A stretch of 64,000 bases of DNA, taken from an uncultured Lachnospiraceae bacterium (lineage in GTDB: Bacteria; Bacillota; Clostridia; Lachnospirales; Lachnospiraceae). Shown in pieces: positions 44,534 through 53,090 of this stretch. The translations under genes and the position numbers were made by a program. How positions within the stretch are numbered: the first letter of the stretch is position 1; each line of letters starts with the position of its first letter. Location of the stretch: positions 62,001 to 126,000 of the forward strand of contig CAJUPT010000001.1 in the NCBI GenBank assembly GCA_910588405.1, written 5' to 3'. Under the pieces are notes generated by a model that searched no databases, was not told the DNA's origin, and saw only the letters and a program-made list of their open reading frames with translations.

Positions 44534-44991
44534 TTCACCTGCATTTCCCTAAACCATACATCATTCAGACAATTATCAATAATCATATTCAATGACACAA
44601 CCGGCAATTCCGGTTTGATCTCTAACAGCAGTTTATTGACATTTGGAAAGGCTGCAATCGCCGTGACAACCATCATATCCACTTCCGGAAGATCGGGCAG
44701 CTCCTCAGGCAGATATACCGGTATATTCCCTATCATCCGACATTGTTCTGCGTTTCGATCCATAAAGTATACAATATCCACATTTCCAGTTTGCTCCATC
44801 TCCTTTTGCAACATCTTTCCAAAATCAGCAATTCCATATATAGCAATTTTTTTACATTGATGAAATTCAAAAAAAGAAGATAGGTCTATGCCGCTTTCCA
44901 GTAGATACAGCCAGTTATATGCCGTATGATAATAAGTTATGTTGCGATTATTTTGGTTGGTTAAATATTGAATTTGTTTTTCGTAATCCAT
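44530..44991 (-). CDS. stand-alone Rossmann-like protein before the radical enzyme
   Basis: This is a 153-residue protein. A helical part (residues 1-60, with YNWLYLLESGIDLSSFF) leads into a Rossmann-like domain starting KKIAIYGIADFGKML. It goes on with LPEVDMMVVTA and ends SLNMIIDNCL. The same helical lead-in plus domain ends the proteins at 48424, 53087 and 55719. Its stop overlaps the start of the glycyl radical enzyme (ATGA). The start at 44991 was preferred over an upstream ATG for its GGGAGA site. Function unknown; it is the smallest form of the locus-wide domain. Confidence 0.65.
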   Translation of the reverse strand: MDYEKQIQYLTNQNNRNITYYHTAYNWLYLLESGIDLSSFFEFHQCKKIAIYGIADFGKMLQKEMEQTGNVDIVYFMDRNAEQCRMIGNIPVYLPEELPDLPEVDMMVVTAIAAFPNVNKLLLEIKPELPVVSLNMIIDNCLNDVWFREMQVK

Positions 44992-45092
44992 ATTAAAAAT
45001 TATCTCCCTTTTGTCCAAAACTTTTTCGAAATTCACAGATAGCGCAAATGTACTATTCCAATAATTATTAAGCCAAGAAAACAGTGTTTATA

Positions 45093-46040
45093 TCAGGATT
45101 CTTTTATAAAAATTGCTCTGGATAAATAAGATATATTTTCAATATAAAACTGTTTGAAACGCTCATCACTCAACATAAACGCGTCTACTACACGCTGAAT
45201 TTGGCAATCATATATCTGCTCATCGGTAAATAATTCTTTTACCTGTGGAAATACCTTCGGATTACATGTAGAACTGTTTCCATAATTCCAACATATATCA
45301 TCAAAAATAATAAAACCATTAGGTTTTATCAACTCTTTTAATATGCAACATGCCAATCCATCACGAAAAAAATCGTGTGCTCCATCAAGATATACAACGT
45401 CAAATATTCCCAGTTTCTTATGATTTCTCATTTCAAATAAAAGTTCACACAAAGACCAGCAATAAGAATCATAAAGTTTATGAGAATTCCCTTTTCCAAC
45501 CAAATCACATGTCACTTCATCTAAACCTTTCAAATATAAAAGCAATTCTCGAATTTTATCTTCAAAATCAAAACAATAAAAAGTATCTGTAGATTCAAGT
45601 AATTTACATACTTCAATAGAAGTAGCACCAATATCTATCCCTATCTCGGCAACAGCAATAGATTCCTTTTCTTTCTTTGTCTTTCTTATTAATTCCAATA
45701 TTTCTAAACAAGGTATATTATTTTGATGATAATCATCCCCACTATAATTACGCAGTAGATATGCAATACTAACAATCTTTTTATTATCAATCATCAATTG
45801 ATTTATATCATTCCAAATATTTTCTTTTGCTATACCTTCAGCCATTATTATAATTTTATCATACTCATAATTGATTACTTCTTCTTTACAAATAACTTTA
45901 TACCCATTGATCATCTCACATGATTTAGTTTGATTTATCAAAGCAATAATTTCTACTTCGTTATTTTTTACATAATTCAATAAAATATCATAATATTTTC
46001 TAAATATATTTCCTGTCCCCCACACCAAAACCTTTTCCAT
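45093..46040 (-). CDS. SAM methyltransferase with N-terminal Rossmann domain
   Basis: This is a 315-residue protein. Residues 1-100 are a Rossmann-like domain beginning EKVLVWGTGNIFRKYY. From about 128 a class I SAM-dependent methyltransferase fold follows, with AVAEIGIDIGATSIEV as motif I, FDVVYLDGAHDFF in the middle and GFIIFDDICWNYG after it. The gene is very AT-rich. It lies 2 bases after the preceding glycosyltransferase gene, so it is in the operon. The acceptor is not known; a methylated sugar or substituent is likely. Confidence 0.75.
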   Translation of the reverse strand: MEKVLVWGTGNIFRKYYDILLNYVKNNEVEIIALINQTKSCEMINGYKVICKEEVINYEYDKIIIMAEGIAKENIWNDINQLMIDNKKIVSIAYLLRNYSGDDYHQNNIPCLEILELIRKTKKEKESIAVAEIGIDIGATSIEVCKLLESTDTFYCFDFEDKIRELLLYLKGLDEVTCDLVGKGNSHKLYDSYCWSLCELLFEMRNHKKLGIFDVVYLDGAHDFFRDGLACCILKELIKPNGFIIFDDICWNYGNSSTCNPKVFPQVKELFTDEQIYDCQIQRVVDAFMLSDERFKQFYIENISYLSRAIFIKES

Positions 46041-46042
46041 AT

Positions 46043-47353
46043 CTATCCCTCTACTAAATCATTTATTTTTTTATAGTATTGAAATCCTTGTAAACACAAA
46101 TTCTTCTCTACCTCTTGTACATATTTATTTCCGACTGAAATGATCACTAATGCTCGTTCTTTATACTGTCTCAATTCTTCTATTGCTTTTACAGGTATTC
46201 CTTCTACCATCTCAGGATTTCCTTCAATTTCTGATACTGCAATAAATTTAACTTTTGTATTCAAACGCCCCTCTCGTAACAGTTGCAGTACCCTACAAGC
46301 AATTTTACCAGCTCCATATAAAATAATCATCTCATAATTCCTTATTACATTTTCAATTCGTTCTCGTCTCGCTCTTTCCTTTTCTATGTAACTTTTCGGA
46401 CTTGAGATTAAATCAAAAATCTTTGTTTTCCAAACCGGACTATATAAATCCGCGTCAATATGCCCTTTCCGTAAAGCTCCTAAAAAATCCTCTTTTATAC
46501 GCTCTACTAGCATTTCCTGATATTCATCTTTCATACGAGTAATACTATTTATACATTCTATTGTCCTCATATAGGCCAACCATTTATAAAATCGTCCTCC
46601 TTCATCACCCATTTTCTTTAAAACCTGACTTACAAAATTATATTCATCACATATTGCAAATGGTTTCGAACTGTTGTACATAGAACAATTCGGGTTATCG
46701 ATACGATAACGGTAAAATGCATTCTTCACAAAATATATGCTTTTTGCTTTTATCATGGTTTGAAACCAAAACCCCGTATCCTGGTGAGATGCCCCTGGCG
46801 TTTCATTATGTCTAATATGTTCTCGTTCTAAAAACGCTCTGCTGTATAAGCCAGTCCATGTATGTTTATCAAACAAAAAAGCCTCTTTATGTTCATTTAT
46901 ATTAAAACAGGTTCCATACAAATTCCCTAACACTTGATCTTCTGTCAGCGGAACATATTTTTCAATCTGCTTTCCATCTTCCAACTTATAAAATTCATAA
47001 AAATCCGCCTTCAATACCTCTGCCCTTGTCTCTACTATAAGGGTCAGCAAACTTGCATACATATGAGGCAAAATCATATCATCACTTTCAACAATACCGA
47101 TATAAGGTGCCGTTGCTTTTCTTATGCCAACATTCATGGCTTTTCCATATCCTTCGTTTTGTTTATGGATAATGCAAAAACGTGCATCTTTTTGAGCATA
47201 CTCATCCAATATTTCACCCGAACAATCAGAAGAACCGTCATCTACACAAATAATTTCTATATCTTTTAATGTTTGGGCCTGAATACTGTCCAAACAGTCT
47301 CTCAGATACTTTTCAACATTATATACCGGAACTATCACAGAGACCTTTGCCAT
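46043..47353 (-). CDS. family 2 glycosyltransferase with Rossmann tail (copy A)
   Basis: This is a 436-residue protein. Residues 1-110 are a GT2 core: VSVIVPVYNVEKYL, ICVDDGSSD, and GIVESDD as the DxD-type site. A middle helical part follows, and the last 95 residues (from 342) are a Rossmann-like domain with YGAG at 346-349. The gene at 50358 encodes a close paralogue along its whole length, with the same EGYGKAMN / EGYGKTMN and GIVESDD motifs and the same GRLNTK stretch in the tail. The start at 47353 follows AAAGGA. Cytoplasmic; donor sugar unknown. Confidence 0.82.
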   Translation of the reverse strand: MAKVSVIVPVYNVEKYLRDCLDSIQAQTLKDIEIICVDDGSSDCSGEILDEYAQKDARFCIIHKQNEGYGKAMNVGIRKATAPYIGIVESDDMILPHMYASLLTLIVETRAEVLKADFYEFYKLEDGKQIEKYVPLTEDQVLGNLYGTCFNINEHKEAFLFDKHTWTGLYSRAFLEREHIRHNETPGASHQDTGFWFQTMIKAKSIYFVKNAFYRYRIDNPNCSMYNSSKPFAICDEYNFVSQVLKKMGDEGGRFYKWLAYMRTIECINSITRMKDEYQEMLVERIKEDFLGALRKGHIDADLYSPVWKTKIFDLISSPKSYIEKERARRERIENVIRNYEMIILYGAGKIACRVLQLLREGRLNTKVKFIAVSEIEGNPEMVEGIPVKAIEELRQYKERALVIISVGNKYVQEVEKNLCLQGFQYYKKINDLVEG

Positions 47354-47374
47354 TTTACAATCCTTTCTCAAAAA

Positions 47375-48412
47375 TTACAGAGACATCACAACTTCTTTCA
47401 AATGTTCCACTACTGCTGCTTCACTATTGTTGATTCGAGTAAACTTATAAGCTTTCCGGCCTTTTTCCTTGTTTTGTATTATACCGTTATAATAAGCACA
47501 CTGCATTATTTTTTTTAACTGTTCACAATGATCCTCCTCATCCAGATATTCATATACATACAAAAAATCTTTTTCTCTATAATCCTGAGCCATTGCGTTA
47601 TTTGAAATGATTACCGTTCTTCTGTTAGAAAAAGCTGCTATCATTGCACCCGAATTCATACTGCTTTTCAAATCATACGGAAGCACCACGACATCGCCTT
47701 TTTGAATTTCTTCTCCCACTTCACAATCGGATAAAAATCCTAGTCTAAGAAAAACATGGTTGTTTTTACATAATTTCGCTATTTTATTTCCATATTCCTC
47801 ACTAATCGGTTTTCCTGCAATATGAAGCTGACTGTTTGGAAGTTTCAGTGTTTCAAATGCCTGAATCAATAGTTCTATATTTTTGTAAGGTGCAATCCGT
47901 CCCTGAAATACGAAACGAAATATGCCGTCAGAATCTCTCGTTTTCTCTGTGAGCCATCTATATTGATTCTCATAATCAATATGCGGTATATAAAATATCT
48001 TTTTCCTTTGATGAATAAGCTCCATCAAATACTTTCGGCTATTTTGAGAATGAATAATGATCACATCGCTTATTCTCGCTATAAAATCCATATTTTTTCT
48101 GGCGTTTTCTATCTGTTCAGGTTCTGCCACCGTACTATGGGGCATTCGATTGTGATACACCCAGATAATTTTAATGCCCAATAACTTATATCTAATCAAA
48201 CACTTTTTATGCTCTTGCGTTAACCAGCTTTCTATCCAATTTAAAACAACTGTCTTTGTATTCAACAACAAGTAAAGATTATTTTCAGCCCGTTCAAGAG
48301 AAATTACTGTATAAAAATGCTCCCAACATTTTTTCATGTTCGCGATATATGCATTATCTCCATAAAACGGTACAAATATCATATATGCTTTGCTATCCAT
48401 TTTACCATCCAT
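47375..48412 (-). CDS. family 4-like glycosyltransferase
   Basis: This is a 345-residue protein with a GT-B look. The C-terminal half has RFVFQGRIAPYKNIELLIQA, LHIAGKPISEEYG, FLRLGFLSDCEVGEEIQ and VVVLPYD, the donor-binding pattern of GT4 enzymes. The N-terminal half has IWVYHNRMPH as a likely acceptor motif. It is one of only a few glycan genes here that lacks the locus-wide Rossmann domain. It lies 11 bases after the small Rossmann gene at 48424, which could be its partner in trans. Confidence 0.72.
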   Translation of the reverse strand: MDGKMDSKAYMIFVPFYGDNAYIANMKKCWEHFYTVISLERAENNLYLLLNTKTVVLNWIESWLTQEHKKCLIRYKLLGIKIIWVYHNRMPHSTVAEPEQIENARKNMDFIARISDVIIIHSQNSRKYLMELIHQRKKIFYIPHIDYENQYRWLTEKTRDSDGIFRFVFQGRIAPYKNIELLIQAFETLKLPNSQLHIAGKPISEEYGNKIAKLCKNNHVFLRLGFLSDCEVGEEIQKGDVVVLPYDLKSSMNSGAMIAAFSNRRTVIISNNAMAQDYREKDFLYVYEYLDEEDHCEQLKKIMQCAYYNGIIQNKEKGRKAYKFTRINNSEAAVVEHLKEVVMSL

Positions 48413-48423
48413 ATCATTAAAGT

Positions 48424-48906
48424 CTATAGATTCTCCAGAATATCTTCTAACGAAATAATAGGACAGCTTATTTTTTGAGACATCTGCCTTTCAATCTCGT
48501 TAAAATAGAATACAGGAGTAACAATCACTGCATCCGCTTCCTCCAATTTGTCCGTTGGCAACATTATCCTAAGATCGGATGTAATCTTAGTTACATTTTT
48601 ATCAATTCCATACAGAACAGTGATATCTGTCTCTTTTAATTCATCATATAGACATTCACCCAAAAAATGCATTCCATATATTGCCACTTTATAAAAACCT
48701 TTATCTTTTAAAAACAAGCTTATATGCTTTTCATTCTGTTTCTGTTTCATCCATAAATAAAAAACATTTATAAGTCTAGCATTCCTATCTGCTCTTTCTT
48801 CAATATAAAATATTTTCTTATCCAATTGGTATTGGCAGATCAGTTTCCCTGCCAAAAACGATATCACTAATTCAGAAAAATGAATCATCTTTTTTCCCAC
48901 TTTCAT
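48424..48906 (-). CDS. stand-alone Rossmann-like protein
   Basis: This is a 160-residue protein made of a helical lead-in (FYLWMKQKQNEKHISLFL) and a Rossmann-like domain that starts KVAIYGMHFLGECLYDEL and ends SCPIISLEDILENL. It has the same arrangement as the tails of 53087 and 55719 and the protein at 44530. Its ATG overlaps the stop of the glycosyltransferase ending at 48906 by one base (TGATG). Upstream codons to 49011 are rejected because they lie inside that gene. No enzyme core is attached, so it may act as a partner or be a separated tail. Confidence 0.65.
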   Translation of the reverse strand: MKVGKKMIHFSELVISFLAGKLICQYQLDKKIFYIEERADRNARLINVFYLWMKQKQNEKHISLFLKDKGFYKVAIYGMHFLGECLYDELKETDITVLYGIDKNVTKITSDLRIMLPTDKLEEADAVIVTPVFYFNEIERQMSQKISCPIISLEDILENL

Positions 48907-50300
48907 CACAGGTATACATCCTCTTCCAGTTGCATGACCCAGACTATTTTCTGTTCTGCAACACCATATTTTTTCAATAATGCAATTGCCTTCTCTGCAT
49001 CTTCTTGGCAAGAAAGTGCTATGACGGCTTTGTCAAATTTCTGCTTATGTATATCTTCTAACCATCCTTGAATCGAATCTGTCTTATCTTTTATTCGAAA
49101 ACGCTGATCCATCCACAGAACGACTCGGCAATACTCAGAAGAAATAACCTGTTGGTAATAGTCCTTTCCCACATTTCCCGCACCGTATAAAATGATACTC
49201 GAACCCTTTTCAACGAAGCGATATGGAAACGGCCATATTTTCAGTCTGAGCTTTTTTGTGAGTTGCCGAACCATTCCCTGAACTTCCTCACATTCCTGGT
49301 CTTTTCTCTTCAGAGCTTCCACCAAATATTCTTCAAAACAATGTGTCTCTATATATGCGTATAATTCATATTGATTTTTATCATAATAGCTTTCCCTGTT
49401 AAGCCGCAATATTCCGAATTTTTCTTCACATTCACATTGTACACAACGATAAAATTCCTTTTTTGCTTTTCCATCTTTCAAGTTCTCCAAGCTCCACACA
49501 AGATATCCCAGCGCAAAATTCAGGAAAGTGATTTTAAGCTCATAATACATCCCTACTCGTTCCAGCGCATTCTTTATGTCACAAATCATTTGAATCCCAC
49601 AATACCATGAATGATTTCTGGTGTTCGACAACGAATTCTTATTATTTATGCGCTGTGTAATCAGATAGTCTTCTATTTTCGTAATGCGTTCTGCCCATGC
49701 TAACGCCATATATACAAAATATCCGTCATTCGACACTCGGCTTTCTGAAAAAACGAGCCCTTTCTTTTGAATAAAGGATGCAAGGAACAGTTTATCCCAT
49801 GTCCATCCATGTGTAAGCTGAAACAATTTGTCCGGCACATCATCCCTGTTAAATGCCTGTCGGTTCTCAGGAAGGAATTCTTCTTCTATCCTTTCGTTCC
49901 TTTTGAATGTATGTCCCGTCAGGCAGTCATAATGAAAGGAATTGCATATGACAATGTCCGCCCCTTGTTGTTCTGCTGCCTGATATAAACGTTCTAACAA
50001 AACTGGCGAAAAGAAGTCGTCCGCATCTAAAAACGAAAAATATTTCCCTTCCGCATATTTTATCCCTACATTACGCGCCGTTCCCGCATATCTGTTCTCT
50101 TGGGTAAACACCCGGAACCGAGAATCTTTTGCAGCATAATCACGCAGAATTTCAAGGGAACGGTCCGTTGAACCATCGTCAATACAAAGAATTTCTATCT
50201 CTTGCAACGTCTGTGCCAATATACTATCCAAACATTGGTTTAAATAAGACTCTTCATTGTATACAGGAATAATGACAGATATTTTTATATTGTTTCTCAT
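48906..50300 (-). CDS. family 2 glycosyltransferase with Rossmann tail (copy B)
   Basis: This is a 464-residue protein. Residues 1-105 are a GT2 core with ISVIIPVYNEESYL, LCIDDGSTD, RYAGTARNVG and FLDADDF. A helical middle follows, and the tail from about 367 is Rossmann-like with YGAG at 372-375 and VVLWMDQ as the next strand. It differs from copies at 46043 and 50358 in the core and so probably uses another donor or acceptor. It overlaps the next gene by one base. Confidence 0.82.
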   Translation of the reverse strand: MRNNIKISVIIPVYNEESYLNQCLDSILAQTLQEIEILCIDDGSTDRSLEILRDYAAKDSRFRVFTQENRYAGTARNVGIKYAEGKYFSFLDADDFFSPVLLERLYQAAEQQGADIVICNSFHYDCLTGHTFKRNERIEEEFLPENRQAFNRDDVPDKLFQLTHGWTWDKLFLASFIQKKGLVFSESRVSNDGYFVYMALAWAERITKIEDYLITQRINNKNSLSNTRNHSWYCGIQMICDIKNALERVGMYYELKITFLNFALGYLVWSLENLKDGKAKKEFYRCVQCECEEKFGILRLNRESYYDKNQYELYAYIETHCFEEYLVEALKRKDQECEEVQGMVRQLTKKLRLKIWPFPYRFVEKGSSIILYGAGNVGKDYYQQVISSEYCRVVLWMDQRFRIKDKTDSIQGWLEDIHKQKFDKAVIALSCQEDAEKAIALLKKYGVAEQKIVWVMQLEEDVYL

Positions 50301-50357
50301 ACCTCCTCCTATGCAGTTCCAATCGCATCTGACCTCAGGTTAAAAGTGCCAGAAGTT

Positions 50358-51680
50358 CTATGCCTTGTCCCTTTCATCAAATAATTGTTTGTAAACCATA
50401 CGGTTCTCAAATCCCTTTTTCCTCAACACAGTGTCTACTTCCGCAATATATCGTTCCCCCACGCACATAATCACCAATGCAGTCTCTCTGTACTCTAACA
50501 ATTGATCGATCTGCTCTACTGGTATCCCTGCTAACACAGCCGGATTTTGTTCCTTCTGTGTCACGGCAAAGCTTTTAATTTTGGTATTCAACCGACCATC
50601 TTTCAAAAGTCTTTGTACCCTGCGTCCTATTTTACCGGCACCATATAAAATAACATGGGAATAACCCTCCAACAACCGTTCTATCTGCTCTCGCCTTTTT
50701 ATAAGTTTTTTGGAATAAGCTTTGGGATTGACGATCAGTGAAAACAGTTCTGCTTTCTGTCCCTGATCAAACAGAGACGCGTCCAACTCTCCTGCCTCCG
50801 ATGCCTCCAATACGTCTTTCCGGATACATCCCGCCAACAATTCTTTCTGTGAATCCGCTATACGGCTCATACTGTTAAAACAGCTGGCAATCTGCAGCTG
50901 ATTTAACCATGGATAATATTCCTTCCCCGCCTCTCTCATGCTGTCTAATATCCCACGCATGTAATGATATTCACCCCGAACGGCAAATACTTTTCCCTTG
51001 TCATACATAGAGGAACCATAATTATCGATGCGATAATGATAATACGCTTCTTTTACCAAGTAGATACGCTTCGCCTTGATCATTGTTTGGAGCCAAAAGC
51101 CTTGATCTTGATAGGAGGCTCCTGGCGTTTCATTGTATAAGATATGTTCTTTCAACAAAAAGCGTCTGCTATACAGCCCGCTCCATGTGCCTAAATATGA
51201 GTGGAATGCCATCTTATTTTTATGAATATTAAATATCTTCCCATACAGGTTATGCAAACTTTCATCTGGGAGCAGGTACACGTATTCTTCTATATAGTTT
51301 CCAGCGTCTCTCTCGTAAAATTCATAAAAATCTGCCTTGAGGATATCTGCCTGTTTTTCTTCCATCAGTTGGACAAGGTTTTCATACATATCAGGGGCGA
51401 TTCTGTCGTCGCTTTCCACGATTCCTATATAAGGCGCAGTCGCCAGCTTAATCCCCGCATTCATAGTTTTGCCATATCCTTCGTTGGGCTTATGTATAAT
51501 ACGGAATCTCCCATCCATTCTGGCATATTCGTCCAGAATCCTTCCACAAGAATCTGTTGAACCGTCATCCAGACAGATAACCTCCAGATCCTGCAACGTC
51601 TGCCTACATACGCTATCTAAACATTCCCGCAGATATCTCTCCACATTATATACAGGAATAATTATCGATACTTTCGCCAT
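50358..51680 (-). CDS. family 2 glycosyltransferase with Rossmann tail (copy C)
   Basis: This is a 440-residue close paralogue of the 46043 protein. The GT2 core has VSIIIPVYNVERYL, CLDDGSTD and GIVESDD, and shares the EGYGKTMN segment. The Rossmann tail begins at about 342 (YGAG at 346-349, GRLNTKIK). Two such near-duplicates in one locus suggest internal duplication and divergence of sugar or linkage specificity. It stands 57 bases before the next gene (48906-50300) and 27 bases after 51708. Confidence 0.82.
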   Translation of the reverse strand: MAKVSIIIPVYNVERYLRECLDSVCRQTLQDLEVICLDDGSTDSCGRILDEYARMDGRFRIIHKPNEGYGKTMNAGIKLATAPYIGIVESDDRIAPDMYENLVQLMEEKQADILKADFYEFYERDAGNYIEEYVYLLPDESLHNLYGKIFNIHKNKMAFHSYLGTWSGLYSRRFLLKEHILYNETPGASYQDQGFWLQTMIKAKRIYLVKEAYYHYRIDNYGSSMYDKGKVFAVRGEYHYMRGILDSMREAGKEYYPWLNQLQIASCFNSMSRIADSQKELLAGCIRKDVLEASEAGELDASLFDQGQKAELFSLIVNPKAYSKKLIKRREQIERLLEGYSHVILYGAGKIGRRVQRLLKDGRLNTKIKSFAVTQKEQNPAVLAGIPVEQIDQLLEYRETALVIMCVGERYIAEVDTVLRKKGFENRMVYKQLFDERDKA

Positions 51681-51707
51681 AATCGTTCCTTTCCTCCAGC
51701 ATTTTTC

Positions 51708-53090
51708 TTAGAATAAAGCGTTCGTGAACGGCTCAATAAACAATATTTTTGCATCAGACAGGCCATATAAGTAAATATTTTCCATCATTTCATCGCGATA
51801 GCGACTGCTGGTCACAATAACCGTATCCAGATGGGGCTTCCCTGCATCCTTGATGTTATATACCGGATATCCCTGATACATATGGCCGCTTTCCTGATAT
51901 GTATCCAGAAAAAAAAGTTTTGCAGAAAACGCTCCCAAATATTTCTGATATGTCTTGAAAAATCTTTCGCATCGCATGCCTAACCCATAAATTCCCACCG
52001 ACTTTTCGGGATTGTCTAAATCAAATGCTTTCATTTGGTCGGTCACAAATTGTTTCTTGCATTTTTCGGTTTCCCACGGAAAAATATATAATGTGTCAAA
52101 TAGTTGTTCAATTGTTTCCGCCATTATTAGAAGCCTCACCCGAAACCATGTATTATCAATCACCGTATTTTTATATATATGGATCAAATATCGATAAAAC
52201 GCAGCTACTTCCAACCAAATATCTGGCAAGCATCGCTCCTGGCTATAAAATTTGAGGATATCCTTGGCTCTGGCCCACATACTTTCCAATATCGGCATAA
52301 TCCTGTTTTGGTCATACAGTTTTTTCTCTTCAAATAACATCTGTATCAATTTTTTACAGACCATCATAGCACTTTTCAGATGGATAACGTTATAGTGGAC
52401 TGTCACAATAGAACCTGGATGCATTCTTCTGAAATATAGCTTTTTCGGAAGATAGGCAGTTCGTTTCGCACAGGAATACAATCTGACAATCCAATCCATA
52501 TCTTCATAAAAGATTCCCGTTTCAAAATATAAAGCATAATTTCTCAAAAAACTTGTGTTAATATACACTAAATATGCATTGGAAAATACCCCACCTCTGA
52601 CAAAAAAGCGATCCCAATATTCCGTTCCTGAATATACCCTCTTTTCAATTCCCAGATTGCTTCTGTCATAATTTTCATTCGCAGATCCTTCTCTAAATTC
52701 CTTCAAATCCCCTTCTATTACTGTTTCAGAATCAATCATAAGAAAATCCAGTTTCTCTGCTTCGGATACTACATAACACTTCTCCAACAAATCCATTGAA
52801 ATATAATCGTCCGAATCCAAAAAATAAATATATTTTCCTGACGCTACTTTTACACCATTGTTTCTGGCCGCACCAAGCTTCTGATTTTTCTGATAAACAG
52901 CTCTTACGCAAGAATAGTTTCTCTCATAATATTTAATAATCTCAGTACTTCCGTCTGTAGAGCCATCATCTACCAAAATAATTTCAATTTCTTCCTGCGT
53001 TTGTGCCAAAACACTTTTTATGCATTCTTCCAGATAATTTTTTGTATTGTATACTGGTATAATTATAGATGTCTTAATGTCCTGTCTCAT
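51708..53090 (-). CDS. family 2 glycosyltransferase with Rossmann tail (copy D)
   Basis: This is a 460-residue protein. The GT2 core has TSIIIPVYNTKNYL, ILVDDGSTDGS, LGAARNNGV and YFLDSDDY. A middle segment YSGTEYWDRFF and FYEDMDW is typical of capsule GT2 enzymes. The tail from about 363 starts KSVGIYGLG (368-371) and is the Rossmann-like domain. Its ATG overlaps the end of the GT4 gene at 53087 by 4 bases. Confidence 0.82.
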   Translation of the reverse strand: MRQDIKTSIIIPVYNTKNYLEECIKSVLAQTQEEIEIILVDDGSTDGSTEIIKYYERNYSCVRAVYQKNQKLGAARNNGVKVASGKYIYFLDSDDYISMDLLEKCYVVSEAEKLDFLMIDSETVIEGDLKEFREGSANENYDRSNLGIEKRVYSGTEYWDRFFVRGGVFSNAYLVYINTSFLRNYALYFETGIFYEDMDWIVRLYSCAKRTAYLPKKLYFRRMHPGSIVTVHYNVIHLKSAMMVCKKLIQMLFEEKKLYDQNRIMPILESMWARAKDILKFYSQERCLPDIWLEVAAFYRYLIHIYKNTVIDNTWFRVRLLIMAETIEQLFDTLYIFPWETEKCKKQFVTDQMKAFDLDNPEKSVGIYGLGMRCERFFKTYQKYLGAFSAKLFFLDTYQESGHMYQGYPVYNIKDAGKPHLDTVIVTSSRYRDEMMENIYLYGLSDAKILFIEPFTNALF

